Positions 40,175-49,876 of a stretch of DNA of 58,049 bases are shown here, one piece after another (position 1 is the stretch's first letter; each line of letters begins with the position of its first letter). Source of the DNA: Calditrichota bacterium (GTDB lineage Bacteria > Zhuqueibacterota > Zhuqueibacteria > Thermofontimicrobiales > Thermofontimicrobiaceae). The DNA lies in assembly GCA_013152715.1 (NCBI GenBank), contig JAADFU010000180.1:1594-59642 (forward strand), in the 5' to 3' direction. The notes under the pieces are model-generated. The model was not told the DNA's origin. It worked only from the letters and a program-made list of their open reading frames with translations, and made no database searches. The translations under genes were made by a program, and so were the position numbers.

Positions 40175-41230
40175 TCAAATAAACGCTGGCGCATCATTTT
40201 CTTTATTAATCAAATTGTACAATAATATCTCTAAAACCATTTTTTTGGTGAGATAGTTTGATTTCAATTGATAATCCGCATTGGCTAAATGCGAGAAAGC
40301 CAGACGAATTTGACGGCCCTCAAATTGATTCACCTGATTTTTCATCTTATTGATAAAAAACGGATGCAACTTCGTCAGCTTTTGGATCTCCTGATTGGAG
40401 AACACTTTTTTTCGATAACACTCTTTTATTTTCAATAAAACAATAAAATGACGCGCCAACTGCGCCACAATCACAGATTCCCTGACGCCCTGATTCAATA
40501 AATTGTGCAAAATCGACAGCGCTTCGGACATCTTTTTTGCGCCCACCGCGTTCGCGAGATCGAAAACCGTGTTTTGTCTGCTCATGCTGGCGATCTGTCG
40601 CACGTCGTCAAGAATAATTTTCTTTCTCGGCGCAATGTTAATTTCGATTTTGTTGATTTCGTTCACTAAATTCATCAGCGAACTGCCAACCAAATGATAC
40701 AATTCCTGCACTGCCAGAGGCTCGATTTCCATCCGCCGCGAGCGGACATTGCTGCGAATCCAGTCCATGGTTTCGTTATCGTACAACTCCCGGCAGTTGA
40801 TTCCCACCGCCGACTTGAGTATCTCTCTTGCCCATTTTTGCGTCAAAGTTTTCACCGGAAAGGAGAGAATCAAACAAGTCGTTGTCATCGGGTTTTTCGC
40901 GTAGGCAGCCAGGCGATTCAAAGCGCCGATTTTGAAATTTTGTAGATCGCGCACAATCACCAGCCTCCGCTGCGCCATCATGGGATAAGACCGGGCGATA
41001 CCAACGATAGCGTCCGCATCGCTTCCTTCGGCGTAAAATAAATTGAAATTGAAATCCGCCGTCGCCGGGTCCACCAATTTTTTTCGCGCCCAATGAATGA
41101 ACTCATCGTGCAAAAAACGTTCTTCGCCGTAAACGAAATAAATCGCCCCCGGCGCGCCGTTTTCGATTTCTCGAATGGCCTCAAGATAGGTCAGAACGTT
41201 TTGTTTTTTTGATTTTACCGCCATAGGCAT
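40175..41230 (-). CDS. holA: DNA polymerase III subunit delta
   Basis: A 351-residue clamp-loader subunit. The family pattern is visible as IYFVYGEERFLHDEFIHWARKK (about 32-53), RRLVIVRDLQNFK, LILSFPVKTLTQKWAREI and the central NLVNEINKIEI, followed by the C-terminal helical collar domain (SRQNTVFDLANAVGAKKMSEALSILHNLLNQGVRESVIVAQLARHF). It opens the beta clamp during loading in the replisome. Length agrees with bacterial HolA (about 340). Two ATGs (41230, 41224) are possible starts; neither has a strong ribosome binding site. It follows the NSS transporter and MetS genes by 100 bases on the same strand. Confidence 0.92.
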   Translation of the reverse strand: MPMAVKSKKQNVLTYLEAIREIENGAPGAIYFVYGEERFLHDEFIHWARKKLVDPATADFNFNLFYAEGSDADAIVGIARSYPMMAQRRLVIVRDLQNFKIGALNRLAAYAKNPMTTTCLILSFPVKTLTQKWAREILKSAVGINCRELYDNETMDWIRSNVRSRRMEIEPLAVQELYHLVGSSLMNLVNEINKIEINIAPRKKIILDDVRQIASMSRQNTVFDLANAVGAKKMSEALSILHNLLNQGVRESVIVAQLARHFIVLLKIKECYRKKVFSNQEIQKLTKLHPFFINKMKNQVNQFEGRQIRLAFSHLANADYQLKSNYLTKKMVLEILLYNLINKENDAPAFI

Positions 41231-41329
41231 TTTCTATTATTTTAAGACGAAATTTAAGGCAATTTTGTTTAATTTTTACAAAATTTGCTCATTCTTCGAT
41301 CAATTGCTATTTTTTGCCGCCAAACAGCC

Positions 41330-41452
41330 TCATCTTTGCAGATCAGACATTTTCTTTCTTTCTTTTTTTAAAGCCAAAGTCAGCGAAAAGGCAAATCCCC
41401 CCCAGATCAATCCGATGAGCAAAATCATCATCAAAATAGCAGTCGCTTCCAT
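41330..41452 (-). CDS. MetS-like small subunit of the NSS transporter
   Basis: A 40-residue membrane protein missed by length cut-offs. It reads MEATAILMMILLIGLIWGG with one transmembrane helix (about 5-27), followed by a basic tail (LALKKERKK). This is the pattern of MetS, the small partner needed by the MetP methionine/alanine transporter of the NSS family in Corynebacterium. It begins three bases after the stop of the NSS gene, so the two are translationally linked, and it ends before holA. The sequence was translated by hand codon by codon from the minus strand; identification rests on pattern and context. Confidence 0.8.
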   Translation of the reverse strand: MEATAILMMILLIGLIWGGFAFSLTLALKKERKKMSDLQR

Positions 41453-41455
41453 TTT

Positions 41456-42919
41456 TCACTCCACAGGAAAAATCTTTTGATTTAATTTTTTATTGAGCAG
41501 CCCAAAAGCGAGAAACACCAGCGCCCATTGAAACAAACATGTCCCTAACGAATAGGTCTCGAACGGATTCCACCAATTTTCAGACCAGGAAACGGACTGC
41601 CAGAACCACCAACCCAAAAGCAGCACAAATTCCACCGGAATTACATATTTTATCAAAATATCGAACCAGGGGCCGATGCGAATGTCGTTTCCGACAGTGT
41701 TGATTAATAATTCCCGAAATTTTTTGGGATTAAAAATTATCACTGCCAGCGAAAATAAAAATCCGCTCACCATCAAACCCACGCCCCAGGCCCAGTCCTG
41801 ATTGCCGAAAAAATTCAAATTGACAGCCGAGGGAATTCCCAACAAAAAACCGACAGCCCACACAATTGAAATTGCGCGCCAGCGTCGCATTCCCATGTCC
41901 ATCAAAATTCTCGTGACCATTTCGATCATCGCCAGCAGCGAAGACAGCGCCGCAAATGCCAACGCCAGAAAAAAGATCGCCGTGAAAAATTGGCCACCGC
42001 CTAATTTGGAAAACAACGCCGGAATCCAGATGAACGCCATGCCCGTGTTTGCGGGTCCCACTTCTGCCAGAACGGTTTCCGGAACCAGACCCAACTGCGG
42101 TGCCAGCGCAAAAACCGCCGGGAAAATCATCATGCCCACCAACAACGACGCAGAATTGTTGCCAAAACCAGTCACAAAAGAATTGAGCACAATGTCTTCT
42201 TTTTCTTTGATGTAAACGCCGTACGTGAGCAACAAGCCCCAGCCAGCGCCGGTTGACCACGCCGATTGCGTGAGCGCATTGAGCCAGACTTTGTGGTTCA
42301 ACAGCAACTTCCATTGCGGGTTAAAAAAGAAACTCAGTCCTTCCGTAGCGCCGGGCAGAGTCAGCGCGCGAATTGTGCCCAGAATAATGAGAAAAAACAG
42401 CGACGGAATGAGAATTTTGTTCGCCCGCTCCAGACCGCGAACAACGCCGCGCAACAAAATCAACGCGGCAATGGAAATGGAAATAAAATGAAACAAAATC
42501 GGCTGAAATGTCGAAGCGGAAAAACCATTCCAGTAATCGTAACCGCTGACACCTGCCAGATCGCCGGAAATCGCCGCGACAAAATATTTCACGCACCAGC
42601 CCATGACCACGGAATAGTAAAACATGATCGCCATGGTGCAAAACGCGACAAACGCGCCCAAAAAAGTGTATTTTTTGCCGATTAATTTCCCAAACGCGCC
42701 GACCACGCCCATGCGCGTCGATTTTCCGATTGCCAGTTCCGTAATGAGTAACGGAATAGACCACAAAAACAGAAAAATGATCCAGGGGATGAGAAACGTA
42801 GCGCCGCCATTCTGCGCTGCAATGCGCGGAAACCGCCAGATATTTCCGGTCCCGATCGCCATGCCCAGCGCTGCCAAAAGCAATCCCCAGCGAGAAGTGA
42901 AATATTCCTTTTTCTTCAT
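41456..42919 (-). CDS. Sodium-dependent NSS (SNF) family amino acid transporter
   Basis: A 487-residue inner-membrane symporter with about twelve helices. TM1 carries the sodium/substrate motif LAALGMAIGTGNIWRFPRIAAQNGGATFLIPWIIFLFLWSIPLLITELAIG, the NSS hallmark; TM6 has NALTQSAWSTGAGWGLLLTYGVY and TM8 the FALAFAALSSLLAMIEMVTRI-type unwound region. It probably takes up an amino acid, perhaps methionine or alanine in view of the MetS-like partner, with sodium. ATG 42919 is used; a longer frame to 43006 would run through the promoter. The ribosome binding site (CGGGGCG) is poor. Confidence 0.9.
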   Translation of the reverse strand: MKKKEYFTSRWGLLLAALGMAIGTGNIWRFPRIAAQNGGATFLIPWIIFLFLWSIPLLITELAIGKSTRMGVVGAFGKLIGKKYTFLGAFVAFCTMAIMFYYSVVMGWCVKYFVAAISGDLAGVSGYDYWNGFSASTFQPILFHFISISIAALILLRGVVRGLERANKILIPSLFFLIILGTIRALTLPGATEGLSFFFNPQWKLLLNHKVWLNALTQSAWSTGAGWGLLLTYGVYIKEKEDIVLNSFVTGFGNNSASLLVGMMIFPAVFALAPQLGLVPETVLAEVGPANTGMAFIWIPALFSKLGGGQFFTAIFFLALAFAALSSLLAMIEMVTRILMDMGMRRWRAISIVWAVGFLLGIPSAVNLNFFGNQDWAWGVGLMVSGFLFSLAVIIFNPKKFRELLINTVGNDIRIGPWFDILIKYVIPVEFVLLLGWWFWQSVSWSENWWNPFETYSLGTCLFQWALVFLAFGLLNKKLNQKIFPVE

Positions 42920-42977
42920 CACGCGCCCCGAATATCCCGATTTATTCGCCCAGAATTGTTGAAAATATTTAATCCTT

Positions 42978-43006
42978 AATATAGGATTTTTAAGTAAATA
43001 TTGCAA
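42978..43006 (-). promoter_or_regulatory. Sigma-70 promoter for the NSS transporter
   Basis: Minus-strand TTGCAA, 17-base spacer, TATATT, about 60 bases before ATG 42919. Confidence 0.65.
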
Positions 43007-43115
43007 GGAAAAACTGGGGGTTTTTGAAATAGTAGGGTATTAAAAAGAAAAGGCAACACACTTTGAGTATGCCTGGCTATCGAAAATAATTTTTCTAATT
43101 TCTACCATTATTATC

Positions 43116-43144
43116 TTGACATTTTGTCAGAACTATGCTATATT
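43116..43144 (+). promoter_or_regulatory. Sigma-70 promoter for uvrB
   Basis: Perfect TTGACA, 17-base spacer, TATATT. The start site would lie about 20 bases before ATG 43170; the promoter itself excludes the longer reading frame beginning at 43116. No LexA-like box was recognised. Confidence 0.8.
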
Positions 43145-43169
43145 TACAGAGAAAAAAAGCGGTTTCACT

Positions 43170-45176
43170 ATGGCAAAATTTGAATTAATATCAGAATACA
43201 AACCTACCGGCGATCAGCCGCAGGCAATCAAAGAGCTGACCGAAAGCATTTTACGCGGCGAAAAGTATCAAACTCTGCTTGGCGTGACCGGCAGCGGGAA
43301 AACTTACACCATGGCCAATGTCATCGCCAATGTGGGCAAACCGGCGCTGGTGCTTTCGCACAACAAAACGCTGGCGGCGCAATTGTACGGCGAATTCAAA
43401 AGTTATTTTCCCAATAATGCTGTGGAATATTTTATCAGTTACTACGATTACTACCAGCCCGAAGCCTATCTTCCGGCGACGGACACTTACATCGCCAAAG
43501 ACACTTCCATCAACGATGAAATTGACAGATTGCGACTGAAGGCGACCAGTTCGCTGGTCACGCGCGATGATGTGATCATTGTAGCGTCTGTTTCCTGCAT
43601 TTACGGACTGGGTTCGCCCGAAGATTATCGGGATATTTTTCTTGTGCTTCAGCAAGGCGACAGGATTCCGCGCAATAAAATTCTCGAAAAATTAGTGGAT
43701 TTGCACTACACACGCAATGATTTTGATTTTACGCGCGGCACGTTTCGCGTGCGCGGCGACGTCATCGAAGTGATTCCTGCCTACGAAGAAGAAGGCTTCC
43801 GCATTGAAATGTTCGGTGACGAAATCGAGTCCATCTCCAGAGTAGACACGCTCACTGGCAAAACCCTTGGCCAGCAAAATACGATTTCCATTTTTGCGGC
43901 GAAACATTACATCACTTCACCGGACAAATTGCAGCGCGCGATTGTCTCCATTCGTGAAGAATTGCAGGAACGGCTGGATTGGCTTCGTTCGCACAACAAA
44001 CTGCTCGAAGCGCAGCGGTTGGAAATGCGCACCAATTACGATCTGGAAATGATGGTGGAAATTGGCTTTTGTTCGGGGATTGAAAATTATTCGCGTCATT
44101 TGACGGGCAGAAAATCCGGAGAAAGACCTTACACGCTGCTCGACTTTTTTCCCGAGGAATTTCTGATGTTCATCGACGAATCACACGTGACCATTCCCCA
44201 GGTGCGCGCCATGTACCACGGAGATCGTTCGCGGAAAGAAACGCTGGTGGAAAACGGTTTTCGTCTGCCGTCGGCGCTGGACAACAGGCCACTCAATTTC
44301 GAGGAATTCGAATCCATTCTCAAGCAGGTCGTTTTTGTCTCTGCCACGCCGAGCGATTATGAATTGGAAAAATGCGACGGTGTGGTCGTCGAGCAGATCA
44401 TTCGCCCCACCGGTTTGATGGATCCGGAAATTGAAGTCAGACCGATCAAGGGACAAATCGACGACTTGATCAATGAAATCCGTACCCGCGCTGTAAAAGG
44501 CGAACGCGTTTTGGTGACCACGCTGACCAAACGGATGGCTGAAGATTTAACTGATTATTTGAGTGAAATGAAACTCCGCGTGCGTTATTTGCATTCGGAA
44601 ATTGATGTGCTGGATCGCGTGCAGATTTTGCGTGATTTGCGGTTAGCGGAATTTGACGTACTCGTCGGCATCAATTTGCTGCGCGAGGGTCTGGATTTGC
44701 CGGAAGTCTCGTTAGTGGCGGTGCTGGATGCGGACAAAGAGGGGTTTTTGCGCTCGGAAACTTCTCTCATGCAGACCGCCGGCCGTGCCGCCCGCAACGT
44801 GTCCGGAAAAGTCATTTTTTACGCGGACAACATCACCCAGTCCATGAAAAAAACCATCGATGAAACGAATCGTCGCCGCAAAATTCAAAAAGAGTACAAC
44901 GAAAAACACGGCATCACACCGACGACAATTTACAAATCTGTGGAAGACGTGCTGCGTTCCACAAGAGTTGCCGATGAAAAAGTTGAAGGCTATCAGTCGT
45001 CGCGCAAAGGAACGCGTCATTCTCTGGCGGAATCTCTCTCTGATATTGAACAAAATGAATTGATTCGGCACCTGGAAGAAGAAATGTTAGCCGCGTCCAA
45101 AAAATTGGATTTCGAGCGCGCGGCTGAACTTCGGGACGAAATTGATTTTTTGAAAAAACGTGAGAAAAAAGGGTGA
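43170..45176 (+). CDS. uvrB: Excinuclease ABC subunit B (UvrB)
   Basis: A 668-residue nucleotide-excision repair helicase-like protein. In order: Walker [15 protein letters not shown] (about 38-51), the damage-verifying beta-hairpin [12 protein letters not shown] (about 92-103), [14 protein letters not shown] (DESH box), helicase motifs VSATPSDYE, the motif VI region [22 protein letters not shown], and a C-terminal UVR motif ([29 protein letters not shown]) for UvrC/UvrA contact. Length matches the family (about 670). ATG 43170 is chosen because [10 protein letters not shown] is the conserved N-terminus and the promoter lies immediately upstream. The short leader has no strong ribosome binding site. 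Confidence 0.96.
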   Translation: MAKFELISEYKPTGDQPQAIKELTESILRGEKYQTLLGVTGSGKTYTMANVIANVGKPALVLSHNKTLAAQLYGEFKSYFPNNAVEYFISYYDYYQPEAYLPATDTYIAKDTSINDEIDRLRLKATSSLVTRDDVIIVASVSCIYGLGSPEDYRDIFLVLQQGDRIPRNKILEKLVDLHYTRNDFDFTRGTFRVRGDVIEVIPAYEEEGFRIEMFGDEIESISRVDTLTGKTLGQQNTISIFAAKHYITSPDKLQRAIVSIREELQERLDWLRSHNKLLEAQRLEMRTNYDLEMMVEIGFCSGIENYSRHLTGRKSGERPYTLLDFFPEEFLMFIDESHVTIPQVRAMYHGDRSRKETLVENGFRLPSALDNRPLNFEEFESILKQVVFVSATPSDYELEKCDGVVVEQIIRPTGLMDPEIEVRPIKGQIDDLINEIRTRAVKGERVLVTTLTKRMAEDLTDYLSEMKLRVRYLHSEIDVLDRVQILRDLRLAEFDVLVGINLLREGLDLPEVSLVAVLDADKEGFLRSETSLMQTAGRAARNVSGKVIFYADNITQSMKKTIDETNRRRKIQKEYNEKHGITPTTIYKSVEDVLRSTRVADEKVEGYQSSRKGTRHSLAESLSDIEQNELIRHLEEEMLAASKKLDFERAAELRDEIDFLKKREKKG

Positions 45177-45467
45177 TTTGGTAAGTGGTGAGTGGTAAGT
45201 AGCAATTGTCAAATATTTGGCACTGAATGAAATACAAACCACCACTCCCAACTATAAACTACAAAATGCGAATGACCAGTTAAAATTGAAGATAAGACGC
45301 TAATCGATTGTTTTTAAAAGGCTGACGCCTTAACTCCAATCCAATTTCGGAATTTTCGGAATTAAGCCGTAAGGCTTTTATTGTTTTTTATTGCTATTTT
45401 ACTTAAAAATTTTCAACTGGTCATTCATATTACAAACTATAAAACAAACTTTAAACAAAAAACCAAA
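45177..45467. repeat. Repeat-rich intergenic region with long imperfect inverted repeat
   Basis: Right after uvrB there is a GTAAGTGGTGAGTGGTAAG low-complexity tract (about 45180-45200) with a loosely complementary ACCACCACTCCC tract at 45238. At 45316-45337 and 45358-45379 two 22-base arms (AAAAGGCTGACGCCTTAACTCC against GGAATTAAGCCGTAAGGC then TTTT) form an imperfect inverted repeat matching at about 17 of 22 positions. No ORF of its own was seen. Confidence 0.55.
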
Positions 45468-46163
45468 ATGACAAAACCTATCCTTCCGACAACAATCAAA
45501 GATCACAATGGTGTGCAAGTTTCCCTATTTGCCGAAGCAAAAACAACAATCGTCAGCTTCAGCAAGCCGTTCGATTTTATTTTCATTCCAAAGGATGCGC
45601 CGCCGATGGCGCAATTTGGCGAGAGAAGCGAATACAATTTTCTCATGAACGGCTCGTTTTTCGATGGCACGCGGCTCGACGCGCAACATGCCGGTTGGCT
45701 GAAAATTTTAGGGAAAGAAATCGCTCCGCTTAAACCGGACGCGCAACTGACACATGTGGTGGTTTATTCTTCGCGCAATAGGAAAATGGAATTTATCGAA
45801 TTCGATAAATTTCTACCCGATGCAAGCGATGACACTATTGAGTTTCAGGCCGGGCCAGTCCTCATTTCCGAAAATCAAATTACCAACAGTTTCATGCAAA
45901 ATTCCATCAACGGCATGAGGGAACACATTCGCACGTTAATTGGTTATAGTAACGATCTAATGACGCATTTCATCATTGTTCGGCGAAAAATAACGCTACT
46001 GACGGCTGCGGAAAAATTGTTGCAACTTTCGCTTTTCAACGACAAATCTATTTCCGTCATCAATCTTGACGGCGAACCGTCGACGGCGCTCTGGGCAAGG
46101 ACTTTCCCTGAATTCAACTACAACGAGCAGGAGCGGCTGCCGCTGCTGTTGGGCGTCAAATGA
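45468..46163 (+). CDS. Phosphodiester glycosidase (NAGPA-domain) protein
   Basis: A 231-residue protein of the phosphodiester glycosidase/NAGPA type (relatives include the uncovering enzyme of the mannose-6-phosphate pathway and sporulation-linked enzymes). Typical features are FLMNGSFFDGTRLDAQHAGWLKI (about 60-82), TIEFQAGPVLISENQI, RTLIGYSND and ISVINLDGEPSTALWA near the C-terminus, which corresponds to the N-L-D-G-G-x-S/T motif of the family with the second glycine replaced by glutamate. No signal peptide is visible with the start ATG 45468. The region before it lacks a ribosome binding site, so the start is uncertain. Confidence 0.72.
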   Translation: MTKPILPTTIKDHNGVQVSLFAEAKTTIVSFSKPFDFIFIPKDAPPMAQFGERSEYNFLMNGSFFDGTRLDAQHAGWLKILGKEIAPLKPDAQLTHVVVYSSRNRKMEFIEFDKFLPDASDDTIEFQAGPVLISENQITNSFMQNSINGMREHIRTLIGYSNDLMTHFIIVRRKITLLTAAEKLLQLSLFNDKSISVINLDGEPSTALWARTFPEFNYNEQERLPLLLGVK

Positions 46164-46292
46164 AAGTGCTCCATTTTATGAAATAAATTTCACAACAAAA
46201 AGACGAAGACGCTTACGCAAACAGGCGTTGTGATTCATATTATTACTATCACAAAGCATTAATTTGAAATCTAAAAGGAAGTTGCAGAGAAA

Positions 46293-47564
46293 ATGAAAAA
46301 CATGAAAGTGTTGGTCATTGGAGGCGGTGGACGAGAACATACTCTGGTCTGGAAAATTAACCAAAGTCCGCTGGTCGAAAAAATTTACTGTGCGCCGGGA
46401 AACGCGGGTATTAGTCAATTGGCTGAATGCGTTTCGATCAAAGCGGATGACATGAGCGGGTTAATTAAATTTGCCAGCAACAAACGAATTGATTTGACTG
46501 TTGTGGGGCCCGAAGTGCCGCTGGCGCTGGGAATTGTGGACGCTTTTCAGGAGCAGGGGCTTAAAATTTTTGGTCCCAGTCAGAAGGCAGCGGAAATCGA
46601 AAGCAGCAAAGTTTTTTCCAAATATTTAATGGAAAAATATCACATTCCTACGGCGAAATATGAATCATTTGATGTTTTTGATCGAGCGGAAGAATATGTG
46701 AATAACGCTAACGGCGCTGTTGTCGTGAAAGCGGACGGACTGGCAGCCGGAAAAGGCGCTATTGTGTGTCAGACAAAAGAAGAAGCACGTGACGCACTGA
46801 AAAAATTGATGCTGGAAAAAGTTTTCGGCGATGCCGGCAGACGCGTAGTCATTGAAGAATATCTGCGCGGCGAGGAAGTTTCCGTGCTGGCTTTTACAGA
46901 CGGCACCAACATCAAAACCCTGATTCCGGCGCAGGATCACAAACCGATTTTGGACGGGGACAAAGGGCCAAATACCGGCGGCATGGGCGCTTACGCGCCG
47001 GCAGTGTTTGTGAACGATGATTTGCTGCAAACAATTGAAAATACAATTTTAGCGCCGGCAATTAAAGGCATGGCGCTGGAAAGTCGGCCTTACCGGGGCG
47101 TTCTTTATGCCGGACTGATGATGACAAAAGCGGGACCTAAAGTGATCGAATTCAATTGCCGCTTCGGCGATCCGGAAACACAGGCGATTTTGCCGCTCGT
47201 CAAAAGCGACATTGTTCCCGTCATGAACAGTTGCATTGACGGAAATTTGGAAAAAGTTTCACTGGAGAAATCGGATAAATTCGCCGTGTGCGTCATCATG
47301 GCTTCTGGCGGTTATCCGGGGAAGTATGAGAAAGGAAAAAAAATCATCGGACTGGACAGAAATTTCGGAAAAGATGTGATTATTTTCCACGCTGGCACGA
47401 GTTTGCGTGGTAATGAAATCATCACCTCCGGCGGCAGAGCGCTTGGCGTCACCGCGTTGGATTCAACCATCAAAGGCGCCATTCGCCGCGCCTACGCTGC
47501 CGTGGGAAAAATCACTTTTGACGGCGCGTACTATCGAAAAGACATTGCTTTTAAAGCTCTTTGA
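46293..47564 (+). CDS. purD: Phosphoribosylamine-glycine ligase
   Basis: A 423-residue ATP-grasp ligase of purine synthesis that joins glycine to phosphoribosylamine. Motifs are VIGGGGREHTLVWKI at the N-terminus, GPEVPLALGIVD, ATP-grasp segments VVVKADGLAAGKGAIVC and EEYLRGEEVSVLAFTDG, the hallmark PAQDHKPILDGDKGPNTGGMGAYAP, and YAGLMMTKAGPKVIEFNCRFGDPETQ. Length fits PurD (about 425). ATG 46293 is used; an ATG three codons later is equally possible. No other purine genes are adjacent. Confidence 0.95.
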   Translation: MKNMKVLVIGGGGREHTLVWKINQSPLVEKIYCAPGNAGISQLAECVSIKADDMSGLIKFASNKRIDLTVVGPEVPLALGIVDAFQEQGLKIFGPSQKAAEIESSKVFSKYLMEKYHIPTAKYESFDVFDRAEEYVNNANGAVVVKADGLAAGKGAIVCQTKEEARDALKKLMLEKVFGDAGRRVVIEEYLRGEEVSVLAFTDGTNIKTLIPAQDHKPILDGDKGPNTGGMGAYAPAVFVNDDLLQTIENTILAPAIKGMALESRPYRGVLYAGLMMTKAGPKVIEFNCRFGDPETQAILPLVKSDIVPVMNSCIDGNLEKVSLEKSDKFAVCVIMASGGYPGKYEKGKKIIGLDRNFGKDVIIFHAGTSLRGNEIITSGGRALGVTALDSTIKGAIRRAYAAVGKITFDGAYYRKDIAFKAL

Positions 47565-47616
47565 ATAAAAAAATTGAACTGGCTCACTTTGATCGGCAAC
47601 AGGAGGAATGTGAATT

Positions 47617-48543
47617 ATGAAAATTTTAGTCACCGGAGGCGCGGGTTTCATCGGCTCGCACGTGACAGATGCGTACGTGAATTTGGGACACGAAGTTGTG
47701 GTCGTAGACAATTTACGGACCGGCTTCAGGGAAAATGTGAATCCCAAAGCGAAATTTGTGGAGATGGATATTCAGGACAAAGAAATTTTCGATTTGTTTG
47801 CGCAGGAAAAATTTGATCTGATCAATCACCACGCAGCGCAAATGGACATTCGCTTGTCCGTGAAAGATCCGACTTTTGACGCGAGGAACAACATCGTCGG
47901 TACGATTAATCTGCTGGAAGCTGCCGTGCGCACCGGCGTCAAGCGGGCCATTTTCATCTCCAGTGGCGGCGCAGTTTACGGGGAGCAGGATTATTTTCCA
48001 GCGAACGAAGAACATCCGACGCGTCCGTTGTCGCCCTACGGCATCGCCAAATTGACAGGAGAAAAATATTTGTACTATTATCATAAAACATACGGTTTGC
48101 AATACACGGCGCTGCGCTACGCCAATATTTATGGTCCGCGGCAGAATCCGCATGGCGAAGCCGGCGTCATCGCCATTTTTGCGTCAAAATTGCTGCAAAA
48201 TGAGCAGCCGATCATTAACGGCGATGGCAAGCAGACCCGGGATTACGTGTTTGTCTCCGATGTGGTTGCGGCAAATGTGAGGGCGCTGGATTTCCAAGGC
48301 TGCGAAGCTATCAACATCGGCACCGGCATCGAGACCGACGTGAATGAACTTTTTCAGCGGCTGAATCGCTTAACCAGCGCGAATATGGAAGAAAAACACG
48401 GTCAAGCAAAACCGGGCGAGCAATTGCGCAGCGTTTTGAACAATGAAAAAGCGAAACGTTTGCTGGGTTGGTCGCCGCAAGTGAATCTCGAAGAAGGTTT
48501 GAATCAAACAGTGGAATTTTTCCGAAGTCAGCTTGCTGCGTAA
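47617..48543 (+). CDS. NAD-dependent epimerase/dehydratase (UDP-glucose 4-epimerase-like)
   Basis: A 308-residue extended SDR acting on nucleotide sugars. Motifs: GGAGFIGSHVTDAYVNLGHEVVVVDNL (NAD site), HHAAQMDI, SSGGAVYGE and SPYGIAKLTGE with the catalytic Tyr-x3-Lys, and GLQYTALRYANIYGPRQNPHGEAGVIAIF. It most resembles UDP-glucose/galactose 4-epimerases of the short bacterial type (about 310 residues), supplying sugars for LPS or glycoproteins. AGGAGG lies before ATG 47617. It is followed by the sigma-54 activator gene after 70 bases, and may be co-transcribed with purD. Confidence 0.88.
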   Translation: MKILVTGGAGFIGSHVTDAYVNLGHEVVVVDNLRTGFRENVNPKAKFVEMDIQDKEIFDLFAQEKFDLINHHAAQMDIRLSVKDPTFDARNNIVGTINLLEAAVRTGVKRAIFISSGGAVYGEQDYFPANEEHPTRPLSPYGIAKLTGEKYLYYYHKTYGLQYTALRYANIYGPRQNPHGEAGVIAIFASKLLQNEQPIINGDGKQTRDYVFVSDVVAANVRALDFQGCEAINIGTGIETDVNELFQRLNRLTSANMEEKHGQAKPGEQLRSVLNNEKAKRLLGWSPQVNLEEGLNQTVEFFRSQLAA

Positions 48544-48613
48544 TCGAAAGTAATTGTTTTGTTAAGTCTGCTCTATTTAGCAGTCAGCAAAAAAACAAAA
48601 TGAACGGTGATTT

Positions 48614-49807
48614 ATGAATCAAAGCGAAAAATTGCCGGATAGATTCCAGAAATTTCAGGAAGAATCCGGATTGATTGGCAATTCTCCGGCGATTTTGCAA
48701 ATTTTCGAGACAATCGAACAGGTCGCTCCCAGCGATATTTCCGTGCTCATCGATGGCGAGAGCGGTACCGGGAAGGAACTTGTCGCCAGAGCCATCCATC
48801 AGCGGAGCCACCGCGCTGAAAAGCCCATGGTCATCGTCAACTGCGGCGCGATTCCCGAAGGCCTGATCGAGTCGGAACTTTTCGGCCACGAAAAAGGCGC
48901 ATTCACCGGAGCTGTGGGCACGCGAAAAGGGTTTTTTGAAACAGCGCACGGCGGGACGGTTTTCCTCGATGAGATCGGCGAAATGCCTTTGAGCGCGCAA
49001 GTCAAATTATTGCGCGTGCTGGAGGGGCATGAATTTTCTCGAGTGGGCGGCTCAACGTCACAGAAAACTGACGTGCGCATCATCGCTGCGACGAACCGAT
49101 CGCTGGACAGGGAAGTTCGAGAAGGTAATTTTCGTCAGGATTTGTATTTTCGGTTGCGAGCGGTGACTATCGAAATTCCCCCGCTGCGGGCGCGGCGCGA
49201 GGACATTCCTTTGCTGGCGCAGACTTTCGCTTCCCGATTTGCAAAAGAGAACCACATTAATTTTGCCGGATTTGATCCATCCGCTTTTCAGGCGCTGGAA
49301 AATTATGCTTGGCCCGGCAATGTCCGCGAGTTGAAAAATCTCATTGAGTCAATGATTATTTTAGAAAAAGGCGCGGCCATTACCAGCGATATCGTTCGCA
49401 AGCACCTCGGCCACCACGAAACGCAACAGACGCGCCAATTGCCCATGCCGCTCAATAAGCCCACTGAACAAGTAGAACGGGAATTTATTTATCGCGCGTT
49501 AATCGATCTGAAAAGTGAAATTTTTCAACTCCGCGAACTCATTCTCACGCGGCTGTTTCCGCCGAAACGATTGAAAAGTTGGGATAATGATTATCAGATT
49601 GTTCACCCGCACGAAGAAATTGAAACAATTGATCCGATTAGTGGCGAAGAAATTCACGTGCTGCCATCGCTGCCGGATATAGAGAAGAAATTGATCGAAG
49701 AGACGCTGGCGCATTTCAATGGCAACAAACGCAAAGCCGCCACCAGTTTGCGCATCAGCGAGCGCACGCTTTATCGGAAAATCAAGGAATATAATTTGAA
49801 ATACTAA
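48614..49807 (+). CDS. Sigma-54-dependent activator without sensor domain
   Basis: A 397-residue bacterial enhancer-binding protein. The AAA+ core begins almost at once ([15 protein letters not shown], about 20), with Walker A GESGTGKE (48-55), the sigma-54 contact loop GAFTGA (95-100), Walker B GGTVFLDE (113-120) and [16 protein letters not shown] Fis-type helix-turn-helix ([21 protein letters not shown]) closes the protein. There is no receiver, GAF or PAS domain, as in PspF; an unusual linker of about 70 residues (285-355) precedes the HTH. It is a candidate regulator of the sigma-54 promoter of hsp20 in this window. Next gene is lptE, an order conserved in many Bacteroidetes relatives. 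Confidence 0.93.
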   Translation: MNQSEKLPDRFQKFQEESGLIGNSPAILQIFETIEQVAPSDISVLIDGESGTGKELVARAIHQRSHRAEKPMVIVNCGAIPEGLIESELFGHEKGAFTGAVGTRKGFFETAHGGTVFLDEIGEMPLSAQVKLLRVLEGHEFSRVGGSTSQKTDVRIIAATNRSLDREVREGNFRQDLYFRLRAVTIEIPPLRARREDIPLLAQTFASRFAKENHINFAGFDPSAFQALENYAWPGNVRELKNLIESMIILEKGAAITSDIVRKHLGHHETQQTRQLPMPLNKPTEQVEREFIYRALIDLKSEIFQLRELILTRLFPPKRLKSWDNDYQIVHPHEEIETIDPISGEEIHVLPSLPDIEKKLIEETLAHFNGNKRKAATSLRISERTLYRKIKEYNLKY

Positions 49808-49876
49808 ATTTGTCATTGGGCATCGGCAAATAGTAGTTTTATTTTAGGCATAGTTTTTTATTTTAGGGAATTTCTT

